From NCBI GenBank assembly GCA_900541725.1, contig UQLB01000018.1, positions 1-49,759 on the forward strand: DNA of 49,759 nt, in the 5' to 3' direction. This document shows positions 16,084 through 24,132 of this stretch, piece by piece; position 1 is the stretch's first letter, and each line of letters begins with the position of its first letter. Made by a program: the position numbers and the translations under genes. The stretch comes from an uncultured Collinsella sp. (lineage in GTDB: Bacteria; Actinomycetota; Coriobacteriia; Coriobacteriales; Coriobacteriaceae). The notes beneath the pieces are model-generated. The model was not told the DNA's origin, made no database searches, and saw nothing but the letters and a program-made list of their open reading frames with translations.

Positions 16084-16142
16084 TGTTTTTTTGCGTCAAC
16101 GAGACGCCACTCCTCCGCATTCCAACCATAAGCCTGCCCCCT

Positions 16143-16163
16143 ATACATACCATTAGTATGTAT
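16143..16163. promoter_or_regulatory. TetR-type operator 1, upstream of the MFS gene
   Basis: ATACATAC and GTATGTAT form an almost perfect palindrome around CATTA. It shares the half-site CATACC with the second palindrome at 16210-16226. Confidence 0.6.
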
Positions 16164-16209
16164 TTAATGACTTGAAAAGGGCAGCCGTGGCTACCCTCAC
16201 AAATCAATT

Positions 16210-16226
16210 ACATACCGTTGGTATCT
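16210..16226. promoter_or_regulatory. TetR-type operator 2
   Basis: ACATACCGTTGGTATCT is a near-palindrome of the kind bound by AcrR-like TetR proteins. It sits between the TetR stop codon and the MFS gene, 48 bases from operator 1. Confidence 0.6.
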
Positions 16227-16229
16227 ATA

Positions 16230-16892
16230 TTACCACCCGGCACGGTTCCATACGTCCCAAATCTGGGCCGTTGTCTGGAGCACTTCATTACCCAAATCGA
16301 GCCCCACCGCGGCCGCCATCTGCGCCAAGCATTGCGCGCGAGCGAGCATTCGGTCCTTGGATTCAAGCGGACGGAACAATGGCAGCAGCCAAAGATTCGC
16401 CAACAACGATACGGCCTCCGCCGCTTCGCGCGGGCATTCACACGCAATGGAGCCGTCGGCGATGCCCTCCTCGATCACTGGCAGGAGATAGCCATCGGCC
16501 GACTCGTCGAACGAGCCCTGGTACTGCATCGCCAGTAGACGCGAGCTTTTTACCGGATCTGCCGCAGGATGCATGCGTGCCCATAGCTCAATTTGTGGAA
16601 CGACAGACTCGGGCGCGTACAGTCGCTTGAGCTTTTGGGCTCCGGTCATATTGCCGATACCAAGTGTTGAGCGACGTTGCTCAACAATCGGAGCCATTGC
16701 CCGATCAAATGCGGCGTTGAAAATCTCTTCTTTGCTCTTAAAGTGATGATAGACAGCGCCCTTGGTCATGCCATCGAGGCGGTCGACGATATCTTGAATG
16801 CTCGTCCCCTCATAACCCTGTGCGCAGAATAGCTCCAGCGCCGCGTCGAGAATCTTCGCGACCGTCTCCTCGGGATATTTATTACGCCCCAT
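16230..16892 (-). CDS. TetR-type repressor of the MFS exporter
   Basis: 220 residues from ATG 16892 (MGRNKYPEET); a longer in-frame extension to 16928 has no better ribosome binding site. The helix-turn-helix is TSIQDIVDRLDGMTKGAVYHHF followed by KSKEEIFNAAF, a very typical TetR DNA-binding domain. The ligand domain has no recognisable signature. The MFS gene follows in the same direction after about 147 bases that contain two palindromes, so it should repress the exporter and possibly read through with it. Probable inducer is whatever the exporter removes. Confidence 0.88.
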   Translation of the reverse strand: MGRNKYPEETVAKILDAALELFCAQGYEGTSIQDIVDRLDGMTKGAVYHHFKSKEEIFNAAFDRAMAPIVEQRRSTLGIGNMTGAQKLKRLYAPESVVPQIELWARMHPAADPVKSSRLLAMQYQGSFDESADGYLLPVIEEGIADGSIACECPREAAEAVSLLANLWLLPLFRPLESKDRMLARAQCLAQMAAAVGLDLGNEVLQTTAQIWDVWNRAGW

Positions 16893-16966
16893 AATCTGTC
16901 CATCCGCAACGCAAGTCTTGTGCCTCATTGCAGTATTTTAACGTTGCGGATGGCAGGCAGTCGATT

Positions 16967-17305
16967 CTACACCGCGGCGGGACCGCGCTCGCCGGTACGG
17001 ATGCGGATGACTTCCTCGACCGGCTCGACCCAGATCTTGCCATCGCCGACGGCTCCGGTGCGAGCAGCGTTGCAGATGATGTCGACAATGCTGTCGACAT
17101 GCTCATCGGCGCAAATGAGCGTGAACTGTACCTTAGGGATCGTGTTGACAAGCAACTCGTTGCCGCGCACGTATTCCTTCCAGCCATGCTGTGCGCCGCA
17201 GCCCTGCACCTGGTTAATAGTCATGCCACGAACATCAGCAGCAAACAGCGCGTCTTTGAGAACCTCAAGCTTTTCCTGTCGCACGATAGCCGTGATCTTT
17301 TTCAT
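16967..17305 (-). CDS. glnK: P-II nitrogen regulatory protein
   Basis: 112 residues. The conserved C-loop (TGAVGDGKIWV...VIRIRTGE) and start MKKITAIVR identify a P-II protein, which senses 2-oxoglutarate and ATP/ADP and blocks the ammonium channel by inserting its T-loop. The T-loop reads HGWKEYVRGNELL: aligned with E. coli GlnB, Tyr51 is Leu and Tyr46 is Val. The usual uridylylation or adenylylation site is therefore missing, and control should depend on ligands alone. The amt gene precedes it on the same strand, the usual amt-glnK pair, with an intervening hairpin at 17341-17490. Confidence 0.92.
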   Translation of the reverse strand: MKKITAIVRQEKLEVLKDALFAADVRGMTINQVQGCGAQHGWKEYVRGNELLVNTIPKVQFTLICADEHVDSIVDIICNAARTGAVGDGKIWVEPVEEVIRIRTGERGPAAV

Positions 17306-17340
17306 ATTGAATTCCTCTCTTTAATAAAGAAATGAATTGC

Positions 17341-17490
17341 CATTCAATGACGCGGGTTTCCCAGGTGCCGCAGATTGGGTTGAAAGAGGAGCGCCGCGTA
17401 CTTTTGTACGCAAGCGACGGTTTGAAACCCAAGGTGCGGTGCCTGGGGAAGCCGCGCGACGATTGAACGGCAAGGTGCGGAGCTTGGGGA
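17341..17490. repeat. Large imperfect hairpin between amt and glnK
   Basis: TCAATGACGCGGGTTTCCC...GTGCCGC near 17344-17371 pairs imperfectly with 17434-17465. Inside it TTGGGTT pairs with AACCCAA, and GCGTAC-TTTT-GTACGC (17396-17411) is a perfect tip. A third partial copy, AAGGTGCGGAGCTTGGGGAA, follows at 17472. It could reduce read-through from amt into glnK or stabilise one mRNA segment. Confidence 0.55.
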
Positions 17491-17495
17491 AGCTG

Positions 17496-18773
17496 CTAGT
17501 CAAGTCCCGAGAAGGAGGGATAAGCGCTCTCGCCGTGCTGACTCGCATCCAGGCCCAGCGCCTCGTCGGCCTCGTCCACGCGCAGGCTGCCGTGGAACAG
17601 CGCCTTGACCACCGTGGCGATCACCAAGTCGAGCACCAGCACAATAGCAACCGTCACCACAATGCCCAAGATCTGCGAGATGAGCAGCGACACGTCACCC
17701 GTGTAGAACAGGCCACCTTTACCGGTCCACGAGAGCTCCGGCACGCAGAACAGGCCTGTGAGCACGCCGCCCAAGATGCCGCCGATACCGTGGCAACCGA
17801 ACGCGTCGAGCGCGTCGTCGTAGCCAAACTTGGTCTTGAGATGACTGATAGCCAGGTAGCAAACGGGCGATACGATCAGGCCCATGACCAGCGCTGCCCA
17901 CGGCTCGACAAAGCCCGCACCCGGCGTGACCACCACAAGGCCCGCAACCAGACCGGTGCTGGCACCCACCAGCGTGGGACGGCCGGTATGCACGCGCTCG
18001 ACGGCAAGCCACGAGACCATGCCCGCTGCGCTGGCCGTCACGGTGTTGAGGATGGCAAGTGCCGCCACGGCGTCGGCCTTGAACTCGCTGCCGCCGTTAA
18101 AGCCAAACCAGCCAAACCAAAGCAAGCCGGCGCCCAGCGCCACAAACGGCACGTTATGCGGACGATAGCTCACCATGCCAAAACCGCGACGACGGCCGAG
18201 CATCAAGCAAAGAATCAGACCCGTCAGACCGGACGAAATGTGCACCACGTCGCCGCCGGCAAAGTCGAGTGCGCCGATAATGTCACCGATAAAGGAGCCA
18301 TCGCCGCCCCAAACCATGTGGGCAAGCGGCGCATAGACCACAAGCAGCCAAATGCCCAGGAAGGCCGTCATGGCACCAAACTTAACGCGGCCGGCCAGGC
18401 TGCCCGTGACGATAGCGGCAGTGATCATGGCAAACGCCATCTGAAAGGCGATGTTGATGATCTGAGGGTAGACGACACCGTCCGCAGCATTGCCCTCGGC
18501 CGCCTGCAGCACCTGGTTGAGTACCGGCAGGCACAGCAGCTGGTCAAGGCCTCCAATAAACGGGCTGGAACCGTCGCCGCCATAGGCCAGAGACCAGCCG
18601 GCAACAATCCACAGCACACCAACCAGGCCAATGGCGCCAAAGCACATAAGCATGGTGTTGATGACATTTTTGCGCCTGGACAGGCCGCCATAGAAAAACG
18701 CCAAGCCCGGCGTCATTAAAAACACGAGCATGGTGCAGACGAGCATAAACGTTGTCGATCCCGTATCGTACAT
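17496..18773 (-). CDS. amt: Ammonium transporter
   Basis: 425 residues from ATG 18773, chosen because GGGAGAG lies just before it and the protein then begins directly in front of the first helix (MYDTGSTTFMLVCTMLVF). Eleven helices are visible, with the family segments TPGLAFFYGGLSRRKN and DAFGCHGIGGILGGVLTGLF; the latter contains the first pore histidine. The channel moves ammonium/ammonia across the membrane. glnK lies downstream on the same strand, whose product would gate it under nitrogen sufficiency. Confidence 0.93.
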   Translation of the reverse strand: MYDTGSTTFMLVCTMLVFLMTPGLAFFYGGLSRRKNVINTMLMCFGAIGLVGVLWIVAGWSLAYGGDGSSPFIGGLDQLLCLPVLNQVLQAAEGNAADGVVYPQIINIAFQMAFAMITAAIVTGSLAGRVKFGAMTAFLGIWLLVVYAPLAHMVWGGDGSFIGDIIGALDFAGGDVVHISSGLTGLILCLMLGRRRGFGMVSYRPHNVPFVALGAGLLWFGWFGFNGGSEFKADAVAALAILNTVTASAAGMVSWLAVERVHTGRPTLVGASTGLVAGLVVVTPGAGFVEPWAALVMGLIVSPVCYLAISHLKTKFGYDDALDAFGCHGIGGILGGVLTGLFCVPELSWTGKGGLFYTGDVSLLISQILGIVVTVAIVLVLDLVIATVVKALFHGSLRVDEADEALGLDASQHGESAYPSFSGLD

Positions 18774-18971
18774 TCGCTCTCCCTTGGTCGCATGAACGTT
18801 GTCGGCGCCCATAATGCGGCCGAGGGGCAACTGGTGTAGACCAGATACGGCGTTGTTAAACGCGGCGTTGTCGAATGGAAACGGTGCCGCAACCTTGGAA
18901 ACGGCGCGGCAACGGACGCGAAACGAACGGGAAATACGCGAGCAAGGGAGCCGTGAGCGCGCCCGTCCCGA

Positions 18972-19991
18972 CTAGCGCCGAAACAGCTCGTGGGCGCGGT
19001 CGCGGAGATTAGTTGCTCGAATGACACCTTCGTAGCGATTGATGCGCAGACGCGGGAAGGCATTGAAAAAGCGCAGGTCACGACGACTGAGTGACACGCT
19101 CGGTACCGGACGGCTCATGCGCTTACCGGCAAGGCGACGGCTGAGCGACGGACGCGGCATGCTCGGCGCGGCATCGGCCACGCGGCGGGCAGCGAGCGCC
19201 AGGCCGCGAGCACCATCCGAGATAAACGTCGGCATCGAAGCCTTCTCGCGCAGGGCATCGAGCGTCGCGTCGCCCAGCTCCGCCAGCCACGCGTTAACGG
19301 CACGGCTGCGGATATGCGTCTGTGCCACCGAGTCGATCGCCGAATCGGGAATACGTTCGAGCATGGAGTCGGACGCATCGGCGAGCGACTCGTTGATGCG
19401 GTCGGCAAGGTCGGCCCGGACGCGCTCCAGCTGATCGGACAGACGCCGCCAGCTCGCCAACGAGCATGCCGCGTCGACCATCATCGCGACCGCGACGATA
19501 AAAGCGGACAGCCGCACAATCAGCACCGGCAGATGGCCAAGCAGCCCCAACAATGCCGGCTCCACTAAACGGCAAATGCACAACGCACCCAAGCCAAACG
19601 CGCATGCCCAGTACAGACAGATGCGTCCGTGCAGGTTAAACGGCAGGTGCGAATAGTCCCAAAAGCGAGCCCCCGTTGTTTTTTCCAGCAGCACGCCTAC
19701 GCTGTACTCAATCACGCTGCATACGAGCGCTGCAGCGACAAACTGGCTCGAGGCATCCGGAATCCCACGCAACAGCAGCCAGCAGGCAATGCCGCCCGCG
19801 CCATAGATGGGGCAGCACGGCCCAAGCAAAAAGCCACTGTTGGCAAATCGTCCGTGATTGAGCATGGCGCATACTGTCGACTCCCATGCCCAACCGCAAA
19901 ACCCGTAAAAGGCAAACGAGAGCACCAGTGCCGAGAGTGGGCAGGCGGCAAGCGTCGCGCCGCCAAACGCCATATCAATCGCGGTCCCCAC
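18972..19991 (-). CDS. CmpB-like putative membrane protein (ABC_trans_CmpB family)
   Basis: 339 residues from GTG 19991. The first 190 residues form about five to six helices with the family motifs FYGFCGWAWE, NSGFLLGPCCPIYGAGG and RFWDYSHLPFNLHGRICL, typical of the CmpB-like family often labelled putative ABC permease without proof. The rest is a basic, arginine-rich cytoplasmic tail of about 140 residues, longer than usual. The stop codon of the HD gene is 3 bases upstream, with GAGGAG in the overlap zone, so the two are co-translated. Function is unknown. Confidence 0.75.
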   Translation of the reverse strand: MGTAIDMAFGGATLAACPLSALVLSFAFYGFCGWAWESTVCAMLNHGRFANSGFLLGPCCPIYGAGGIACWLLLRGIPDASSQFVAAALVCSVIEYSVGVLLEKTTGARFWDYSHLPFNLHGRICLYWACAFGLGALCICRLVEPALLGLLGHLPVLIVRLSAFIVAVAMMVDAACSLASWRRLSDQLERVRADLADRINESLADASDSMLERIPDSAIDSVAQTHIRSRAVNAWLAELGDATLDALREKASMPTFISDGARGLALAARRVADAAPSMPRPSLSRRLAGKRMSRPVPSVSLSRRDLRFFNAFPRLRINRYEGVIRATNLRDRAHELFRR

Positions 19992-19994
19992 CGT

Positions 19995-20531
19995 CTACCC
20001 TCTCCTCTTTTCGCTCGATTCGCCACTCACGTCATCGTCCGCCTCGTCCTTGCGCCGCAGACGACCGGCGACCGTCTCGCGCAGAGCGCACCATTTATCT
20101 GCCAGGCATACAATCCAAGCCTCACGACACGTCGGCGGCACTGGCACCAGCGGAAACATATGCCGCACGATAATATTCCGTTCGCGCGGCGTCAGCTCAA
20201 AATCTTCCTCCGCACGTGCCAGGGCAAAAAACGGGTGGCGAAAGCCATGCAGCCGATGGCTTGGGTCGGGATCGTGCCAGTCATAGAGAAAGTAATCGTG
20301 CAGCAGGGCCCCGCGCAACAACGAAGCACGGTCGACCGAAATGCCGGCACGGCCCAAGCGCTCGGCAAAGGACAGGCTCGCCCGCGCTACCGAAGTCACA
20401 TGTGCATAGACCGTCACGTCGCCATGCTGGATAAACTCGTGCGTCAGGTCCAAGCGGCCCGCCTGGGCCAGCTGGCGGGCGGCATAGTCGACCTCGTGCG
20501 CGATTTTTTCGGCACGAACGGCATCGGACAT
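19995..20531 (-). CDS. HD domain phosphohydrolase
   Basis: 178 residues from ATG 20531, which follows GGAGG; a 24-residue extension upstream is unlikely. The HD motif is GALLHDYFLYDWH, preceded by an upstream histidine (VYAHVTSVARASL) and followed by RHMFPLVPVPP and CLADKWCALRE, the metal-binding set of predicted HDIG-type hydrolases. Such proteins cleave nucleotides or other phosphate esters; the substrate is not evident. Forms an operon with the CmpB-like gene, and is divergent from the DXS-like gene over 228 bases. Confidence 0.8.
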   Translation of the reverse strand: MSDAVRAEKIAHEVDYAARQLAQAGRLDLTHEFIQHGDVTVYAHVTSVARASLSFAERLGRAGISVDRASLLRGALLHDYFLYDWHDPDPSHRLHGFRHPFFALARAEEDFELTPRERNIIVRHMFPLVPVPPTCREAWIVCLADKWCALRETVAGRLRRKDEADDDVSGESSEKRRG

Positions 20532-20759
20532 GCTGCCTCCTTCCAGCGACTCACGGCGACAAGCCACGGCCTGTGCACAATCGATAAAAACATCATGGAA
20601 CATATCAGTATGGCATCGGACAAAACGTTTTGCCCCACCAGTTGGCGAATTACCGCGCCGCCGTCACATATCAAACGCCAAAATGTGCGAGACTGTCTTG
20701 TGCAATTGTGTCGGCCGAGGGAGCGCCGGCGCTCGATTCGCATGGAGTAACCCACAACG

Positions 20760-22541
20760 ATGCTGCTTACGCAAACGACAACGCCCGAGGACGTCAAGGC
20801 TCTTAATCGTGCCGAGCTCCCGCAGCTCTGCGACGAGATTCGCCACGCCATCCTCGAAAGCTCCGCCGCCGTCGGCGGGCACGTTGCCCCCAACCTGGGC
20901 GTCGTTGAGCTTACGGTCGCGCTCCATCGCGTGTTTAACTCCCCTATCGACAAGATTCTCTTTGACGTTTCGCACCAGACCTACGCCCACAAGGCGCTGA
21001 CTGGGCGCGCGTACACTTATATCGATCCGAAGCGCTTTGGCGAGGCCTCTGGCTTTGCCAATCCCGACGAGTCCGAGCACGACCTGTTCGCCATGGGCCA
21101 TACCTCCACGTCGGTGAGCCTGGGCTGCGGCCTGGCGCACGCTCGTGACCTGGCGGGCGATACGTACAACGTCATCACCGTTATTGGCGACGGCTCGCTT
21201 TCGGGCGGCTTGGCGTTTGAGGGCTTTAACAATGCCGCCGAACTCGATAGCAACCTGATCATCATCGTCAACGATAACGACCAGTCCATTGCCGAGAACC
21301 ACGGTGGCCTGTATCGCAATCTGGCCGAGCTGCGCGCCAGCAACGGCACCTGTGAGCGCAACGTTTTCCGCGCGATGGGGCTCGACTACCGCTATCTGGA
21401 CGCCGGTAACGATGTGTTGGCCCTCGTCGACGCGCTGCAGGAACTGCGCAATATCGATCACCCCATCGTGCTGCACGTCTCCACCGCCAAGGGCAAGGGC
21501 TTTGAGCCAGCCCAGAGCGACCCCGAGCGCTGGCACCACGTGGGTCCGTTTGACATGGCGACCGGGCGCAAGCTCTGCCCGGGCCATCCGAGCGAGCCTG
21601 CGCCGCGCACCTATGCCGACATTACGGGCGAGGCGCTCAGCGCCGCCATCGAGCGCGATCCACAGGTCGTGGGCATCACGGCCGCCACACCCTACATCAT
21701 GGGCTTTACACCCGAGCTTCGCGCTGCCGCCGGCAAACAGTTCGTCGATGTGGGCATTGCCGAGGAGCACGCCGTGACCTTTGCCACCGCGCTTGCTCGC
21801 TCGGGTGCCAAGCCAGTCTTTGGTGTGTACGGCACGTTTTTGCAGCGCGCCTACGACGAGCTGTGGCACGACCTGTGCCTCAACGACGCCCCGGCGACCA
21901 TCCTGGTGTTTGGCGCGTCAATCTTTGGCACTACGTCCGAGACGCATCTCTCGTTCTTTGATATTTCCATGCTGGGCGCCCTTCCCAATATGCGCTACCT
22001 AGCGCCGGCCTGCATGGAGGAATATCTGTCCATGCTGAGCTGGTCGCTCGACCATCGCGAGCATCCTGTGGCGATTCGCGTGCCTGGTATTGGCCTGGTA
22101 AGCCGTCCCGATCTGGCGCCCGCCGAAGACGCCGACTACAGCTCCGTTCGCTACAACGTGGTGCGCCAGGGTCGCAACGTTGCCGTGCTCGCGCTTGGCG
22201 ATTTCTTTGAGCTGGGCGAGCGCGTGGCAAACCGCTTGGCTGCCGAGTACGGTATCGAGGCCACGCTCGTCAACCCGCGCTTTGCAACCGAGCTCGACCG
22301 TGAGTTCCTCGACAGTCTTGCCGCCGAGCATCGCGTTGTCGTCACCCTCGAGGACGGCATCTTGGACGGCGGCTGGGGTGAGCGTGTGGCATGTTATCTG
22401 GCATGCACGCCGTTGCGCACGCGCACCTTCGGCATCGCCAAGGGCTTCCCCGACCGCTACGACCCCAACGAACTGCTCGCTCAAAACGGCATGACGGTCG
22501 AGAACATGGCCGCCGAAGCCGCAAGACTACTCAACGAGTAA
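20760..22541 (+). CDS. Divergent 1-deoxy-D-xylulose-5-phosphate synthase-like enzyme
   Basis: 593 residues with the three transketolase-type domains of DXS. Thiamine-diphosphate site: VIGDGSLSGGLAFE with VNDND; GGHVAPNLG holds the active-site histidine, DVGIAEEHAVTF the catalytic glutamate. By alignment to remembered E. coli Dxs, Tyr392, Arg398, His431 and Arg478 are kept, but Arg420 reads Gly and Asp427 reads Thr (FGASIFGTTSETH for DRAGIVGADGQTH). The GPVDGHD motif reads YLDAGND, and the long loop after the first domain is missing. It may be a DXS with relaxed features or a paralogue using another acceptor. Standalone gene, closed by a strong terminator. Confidence 0.75.
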   Translation: MLLTQTTTPEDVKALNRAELPQLCDEIRHAILESSAAVGGHVAPNLGVVELTVALHRVFNSPIDKILFDVSHQTYAHKALTGRAYTYIDPKRFGEASGFANPDESEHDLFAMGHTSTSVSLGCGLAHARDLAGDTYNVITVIGDGSLSGGLAFEGFNNAAELDSNLIIIVNDNDQSIAENHGGLYRNLAELRASNGTCERNVFRAMGLDYRYLDAGNDVLALVDALQELRNIDHPIVLHVSTAKGKGFEPAQSDPERWHHVGPFDMATGRKLCPGHPSEPAPRTYADITGEALSAAIERDPQVVGITAATPYIMGFTPELRAAAGKQFVDVGIAEEHAVTFATALARSGAKPVFGVYGTFLQRAYDELWHDLCLNDAPATILVFGASIFGTTSETHLSFFDISMLGALPNMRYLAPACMEEYLSMLSWSLDHREHPVAIRVPGIGLVSRPDLAPAEDADYSSVRYNVVRQGRNVAVLALGDFFELGERVANRLAAEYGIEATLVNPRFATELDREFLDSLAAEHRVVVTLEDGILDGGWGERVACYLACTPLRTRTFGIAKGFPDRYDPNELLAQNGMTVENMAAEAARLLNE

Positions 22542-22542
22542 G

Positions 22543-22580
22543 AAAACCTCCGCAAGGGAAGCATCCCTGCGGAGGTTTTT
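22543..22580 (+). terminator. Strong terminator of the DXS-like gene
   Basis: AAAACCTCCGCA..GGGA pairs with TCCC..TGCGGAGGTTTT around AGCA, followed by TTTGTTTT. Confidence 0.9.
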
Positions 22581-22598
22581 GTTTTCGCGACGCGATTA

Positions 22599-22815
22599 TC
22601 TCAATCTGTAACATCCAGGGCCCGAATTCCCGTCTAACTGTTACAGATCTGGATAAGACGTCCTAGTCCCAGACCTTTGTCTCAATCTATAACAGATAGA
22701 GACCTTTTGGCCGTCCAGATGTTACAGATTGAGACATTCGAATTCCCCTGAAGAGAAAATCTCGATCTGTAACAGTCGCTCGGCAAAAACGGCTGCAGAT
22801 GTTACAGATCGAGAC
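22599..22815. repeat. Three tandem hairpin units sharing a 15-bp inverted word
   Basis: Each unit opens with a version of TCTCAATCTGTAACA and closes with its complement TGTTACAGATTGAGA: 22599-22658 (degenerate right end), 22679-22735 and 22760-22815. Paired base changes occur between units (CAATC with GATTG, CGATC with GATCG), so pairing is kept while sequence drifts. Confidence 0.75.
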
Positions 22816-22863
22816 AAAGCAACAAGGCATGCCGCCGCATCGGCCAAAACCACCACGAAGGTG

Positions 22864-22883
22864 CCTGTCCCTTTTTAGTAGGT
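22864..22883. repeat. Partial AAGGGACAG-family repeat
   Basis: CCTGTCCCTTTTTAGTAGGT matches the right half of the hairpins at 34029-34067 and 32822-32858. Confidence 0.5.
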
Positions 22884-22925
22884 AGAATAACCTATAAGGT
22901 AAGTATGTTTCTGAGTTATTTCGTG

Positions 22926-22955
22926 TTGACCCATTTGAGCGCGATAGGGTATAAC
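22926..22955 (+). promoter_or_regulatory. Promoter of the amino acid ABC transporter operon
   Basis: TTGACC (22926-22931) and TATAAC (22950-22955) are separated by 18 bases, leaving a leader of about 38 bases before the binding-protein gene. Confidence 0.65.
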
Positions 22956-22998
22956 TCTACTCAACCGCTAGGGATTTTATTGAGAAAGGTGTTCTACC

Positions 22999-23994
22999 AT
23001 GAGCAAGAACCTCTCCCAGCAGGTCGTTCTCGACCGCCGCGGCTTCGTTGCCGCCACCTTCGCAACCGTCGCCGGCCTTGGTCTTGCCGGCTGCTCCGAC
23101 ACCAGCGCCGAGGCCGACAAGGGTTCCGCCGCCGGCTCCTCCAAGAGCTCCGAGGATACCGAGGCTTCCACCACGCTCGACGCTAAGGCATTCGACAAGC
23201 TCGTCGACAACGGCCCCAAGGCCGATGACGACGCCATCGCCGCCAGCACCTGGGCCACGGCCGTCAAGGACGCCGGCGTCTTTAAGATCGGTGGCGTTCA
23301 GACTTCCACGCTCTTCTCCCTCCTCAACGAGAAAGACGGTCAGACCCGCGGCTTCGACGCCGGTATCGCACAGCTCCTGTCCAACTACATTCTGGGCGAG
23401 AACAAGGTCGAGATCACCCAGGTGACCTCGGACACGCGCGAGTCCGTCTTGCAGAACGGCCAGGTCGACGCCGTCTTTGCCACCTACACCATCACTGACG
23501 AGCGCAAGAAGCTTGTCTCCTTTGCCGGTCCCTATTACTACACGCAGCAGGCCATCCTGGTGCTCGCCGATAACGACGACATCAAGAGCGTCGACGACCT
23601 GGCCGACAAGAACGTCGCCGTCCAGTCCGGCTCCAACGGCCCCGCCATCCTGGAGGAGCTCGCTCCCAAGGCCAGCCAGCAGGAGTTCAAGACCGACGAG
23701 GAGGCCCGCCAGGCACTCCAGCAGGGCCGCGTTGACGCCTACGTCATCGATAACAACATGCAGCAGAGCGCCCTGGTCCGCGAGCCTGGTAAGTACAAGA
23801 TCGCCGGCAAGCCCTTCGGCAGCAAGGAACCCTACGGCATCGGCCTGCCGCTCGATTCCGACGGCGTCGCCTTTGTCAACGACTTCCTTAAGAAGATCGA
23901 GGACGACGGCACCTGGACCAAGCTGTGGCAGATCTGCATCGGCGACCGTACGGGCGACACCAATGTTCCCGAGCTGCCCGAGATCGGCGCCTAG
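22999..23994 (+). CDS. Substrate-binding lipoprotein of a polar amino acid ABC importer
   Basis: 331 residues. The signal peptide contains a twin-arginine motif (DRRGFVAATF) and the lipobox LAGC with the modified Cys at about 32, so it is probably a Tat-exported lipoprotein. A Ser/Glu-rich linker follows, then a type 3 solute-binding domain (FKIGGVQTSTLFSLLNEKDG, TRGFDAGIAQLLS, ENKVEITQV, AGPYYYTQQAILV). The fold and the neighbouring genes point to glutamate, glutamine or a similar polar amino acid. First gene of a four-gene import operon. A wobble-paired hairpin after its stop codon could lower expression of the permeases relative to this protein. Confidence 0.88.
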   Translation: MSKNLSQQVVLDRRGFVAATFATVAGLGLAGCSDTSAEADKGSAAGSSKSSEDTEASTTLDAKAFDKLVDNGPKADDDAIAASTWATAVKDAGVFKIGGVQTSTLFSLLNEKDGQTRGFDAGIAQLLSNYILGENKVEITQVTSDTRESVLQNGQVDAVFATYTITDERKKLVSFAGPYYYTQQAILVLADNDDIKSVDDLADKNVAVQSGSNGPAILEELAPKASQQEFKTDEEARQALQQGRVDAYVIDNNMQQSALVREPGKYKIAGKPFGSKEPYGIGLPLDSDGVAFVNDFLKKIEDDGTWTKLWQICIGDRTGDTNVPELPEIGA

Positions 23995-24082
23995 GCAGCG
24001 AGCCTGGTAACGGCCGCAACGAAACCATACGGAAACGCATGATGCGCTTTATTGCGGTAAACTGTTTCCTCACTGAGTTGTC

Positions 24083-24115
24083 GGGGCTTCCGTACACACG
24101 GGGGCCCCTTTCCTT
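24083..24115 (+). terminator. Attenuating hairpin between binding protein and permeases
   Basis: GGGGCTTCCGT (24083-24093) pairs with ACGGGGGCCCC (24098-24108) through eleven pairs including two U-G, loop ACAC, then a T/C-rich tail. It would allow partial read-through to the permease genes. Confidence 0.6.
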
Positions 24116-24132
24116 ACCGGCGGGAGGTCCGC

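Larger units (their letters stand above)
22542..22998. other. Intergenic region with terminator, hairpin array and promoter
   Basis: No coding frame is credible. It contains the terminator at 22543-22580, three hairpin units at 22599-22815, a member of the AAGGGACAG family at 22864-22883 and the ABC operon promoter at 22926-22955. Confidence 0.7.

Noticed and set aside
22599..22815. CRISPR array
   Set aside because: The three units are inverted pairs with unequal spacing rather than identical direct repeats with uniform spacers, and no cas gene is present.
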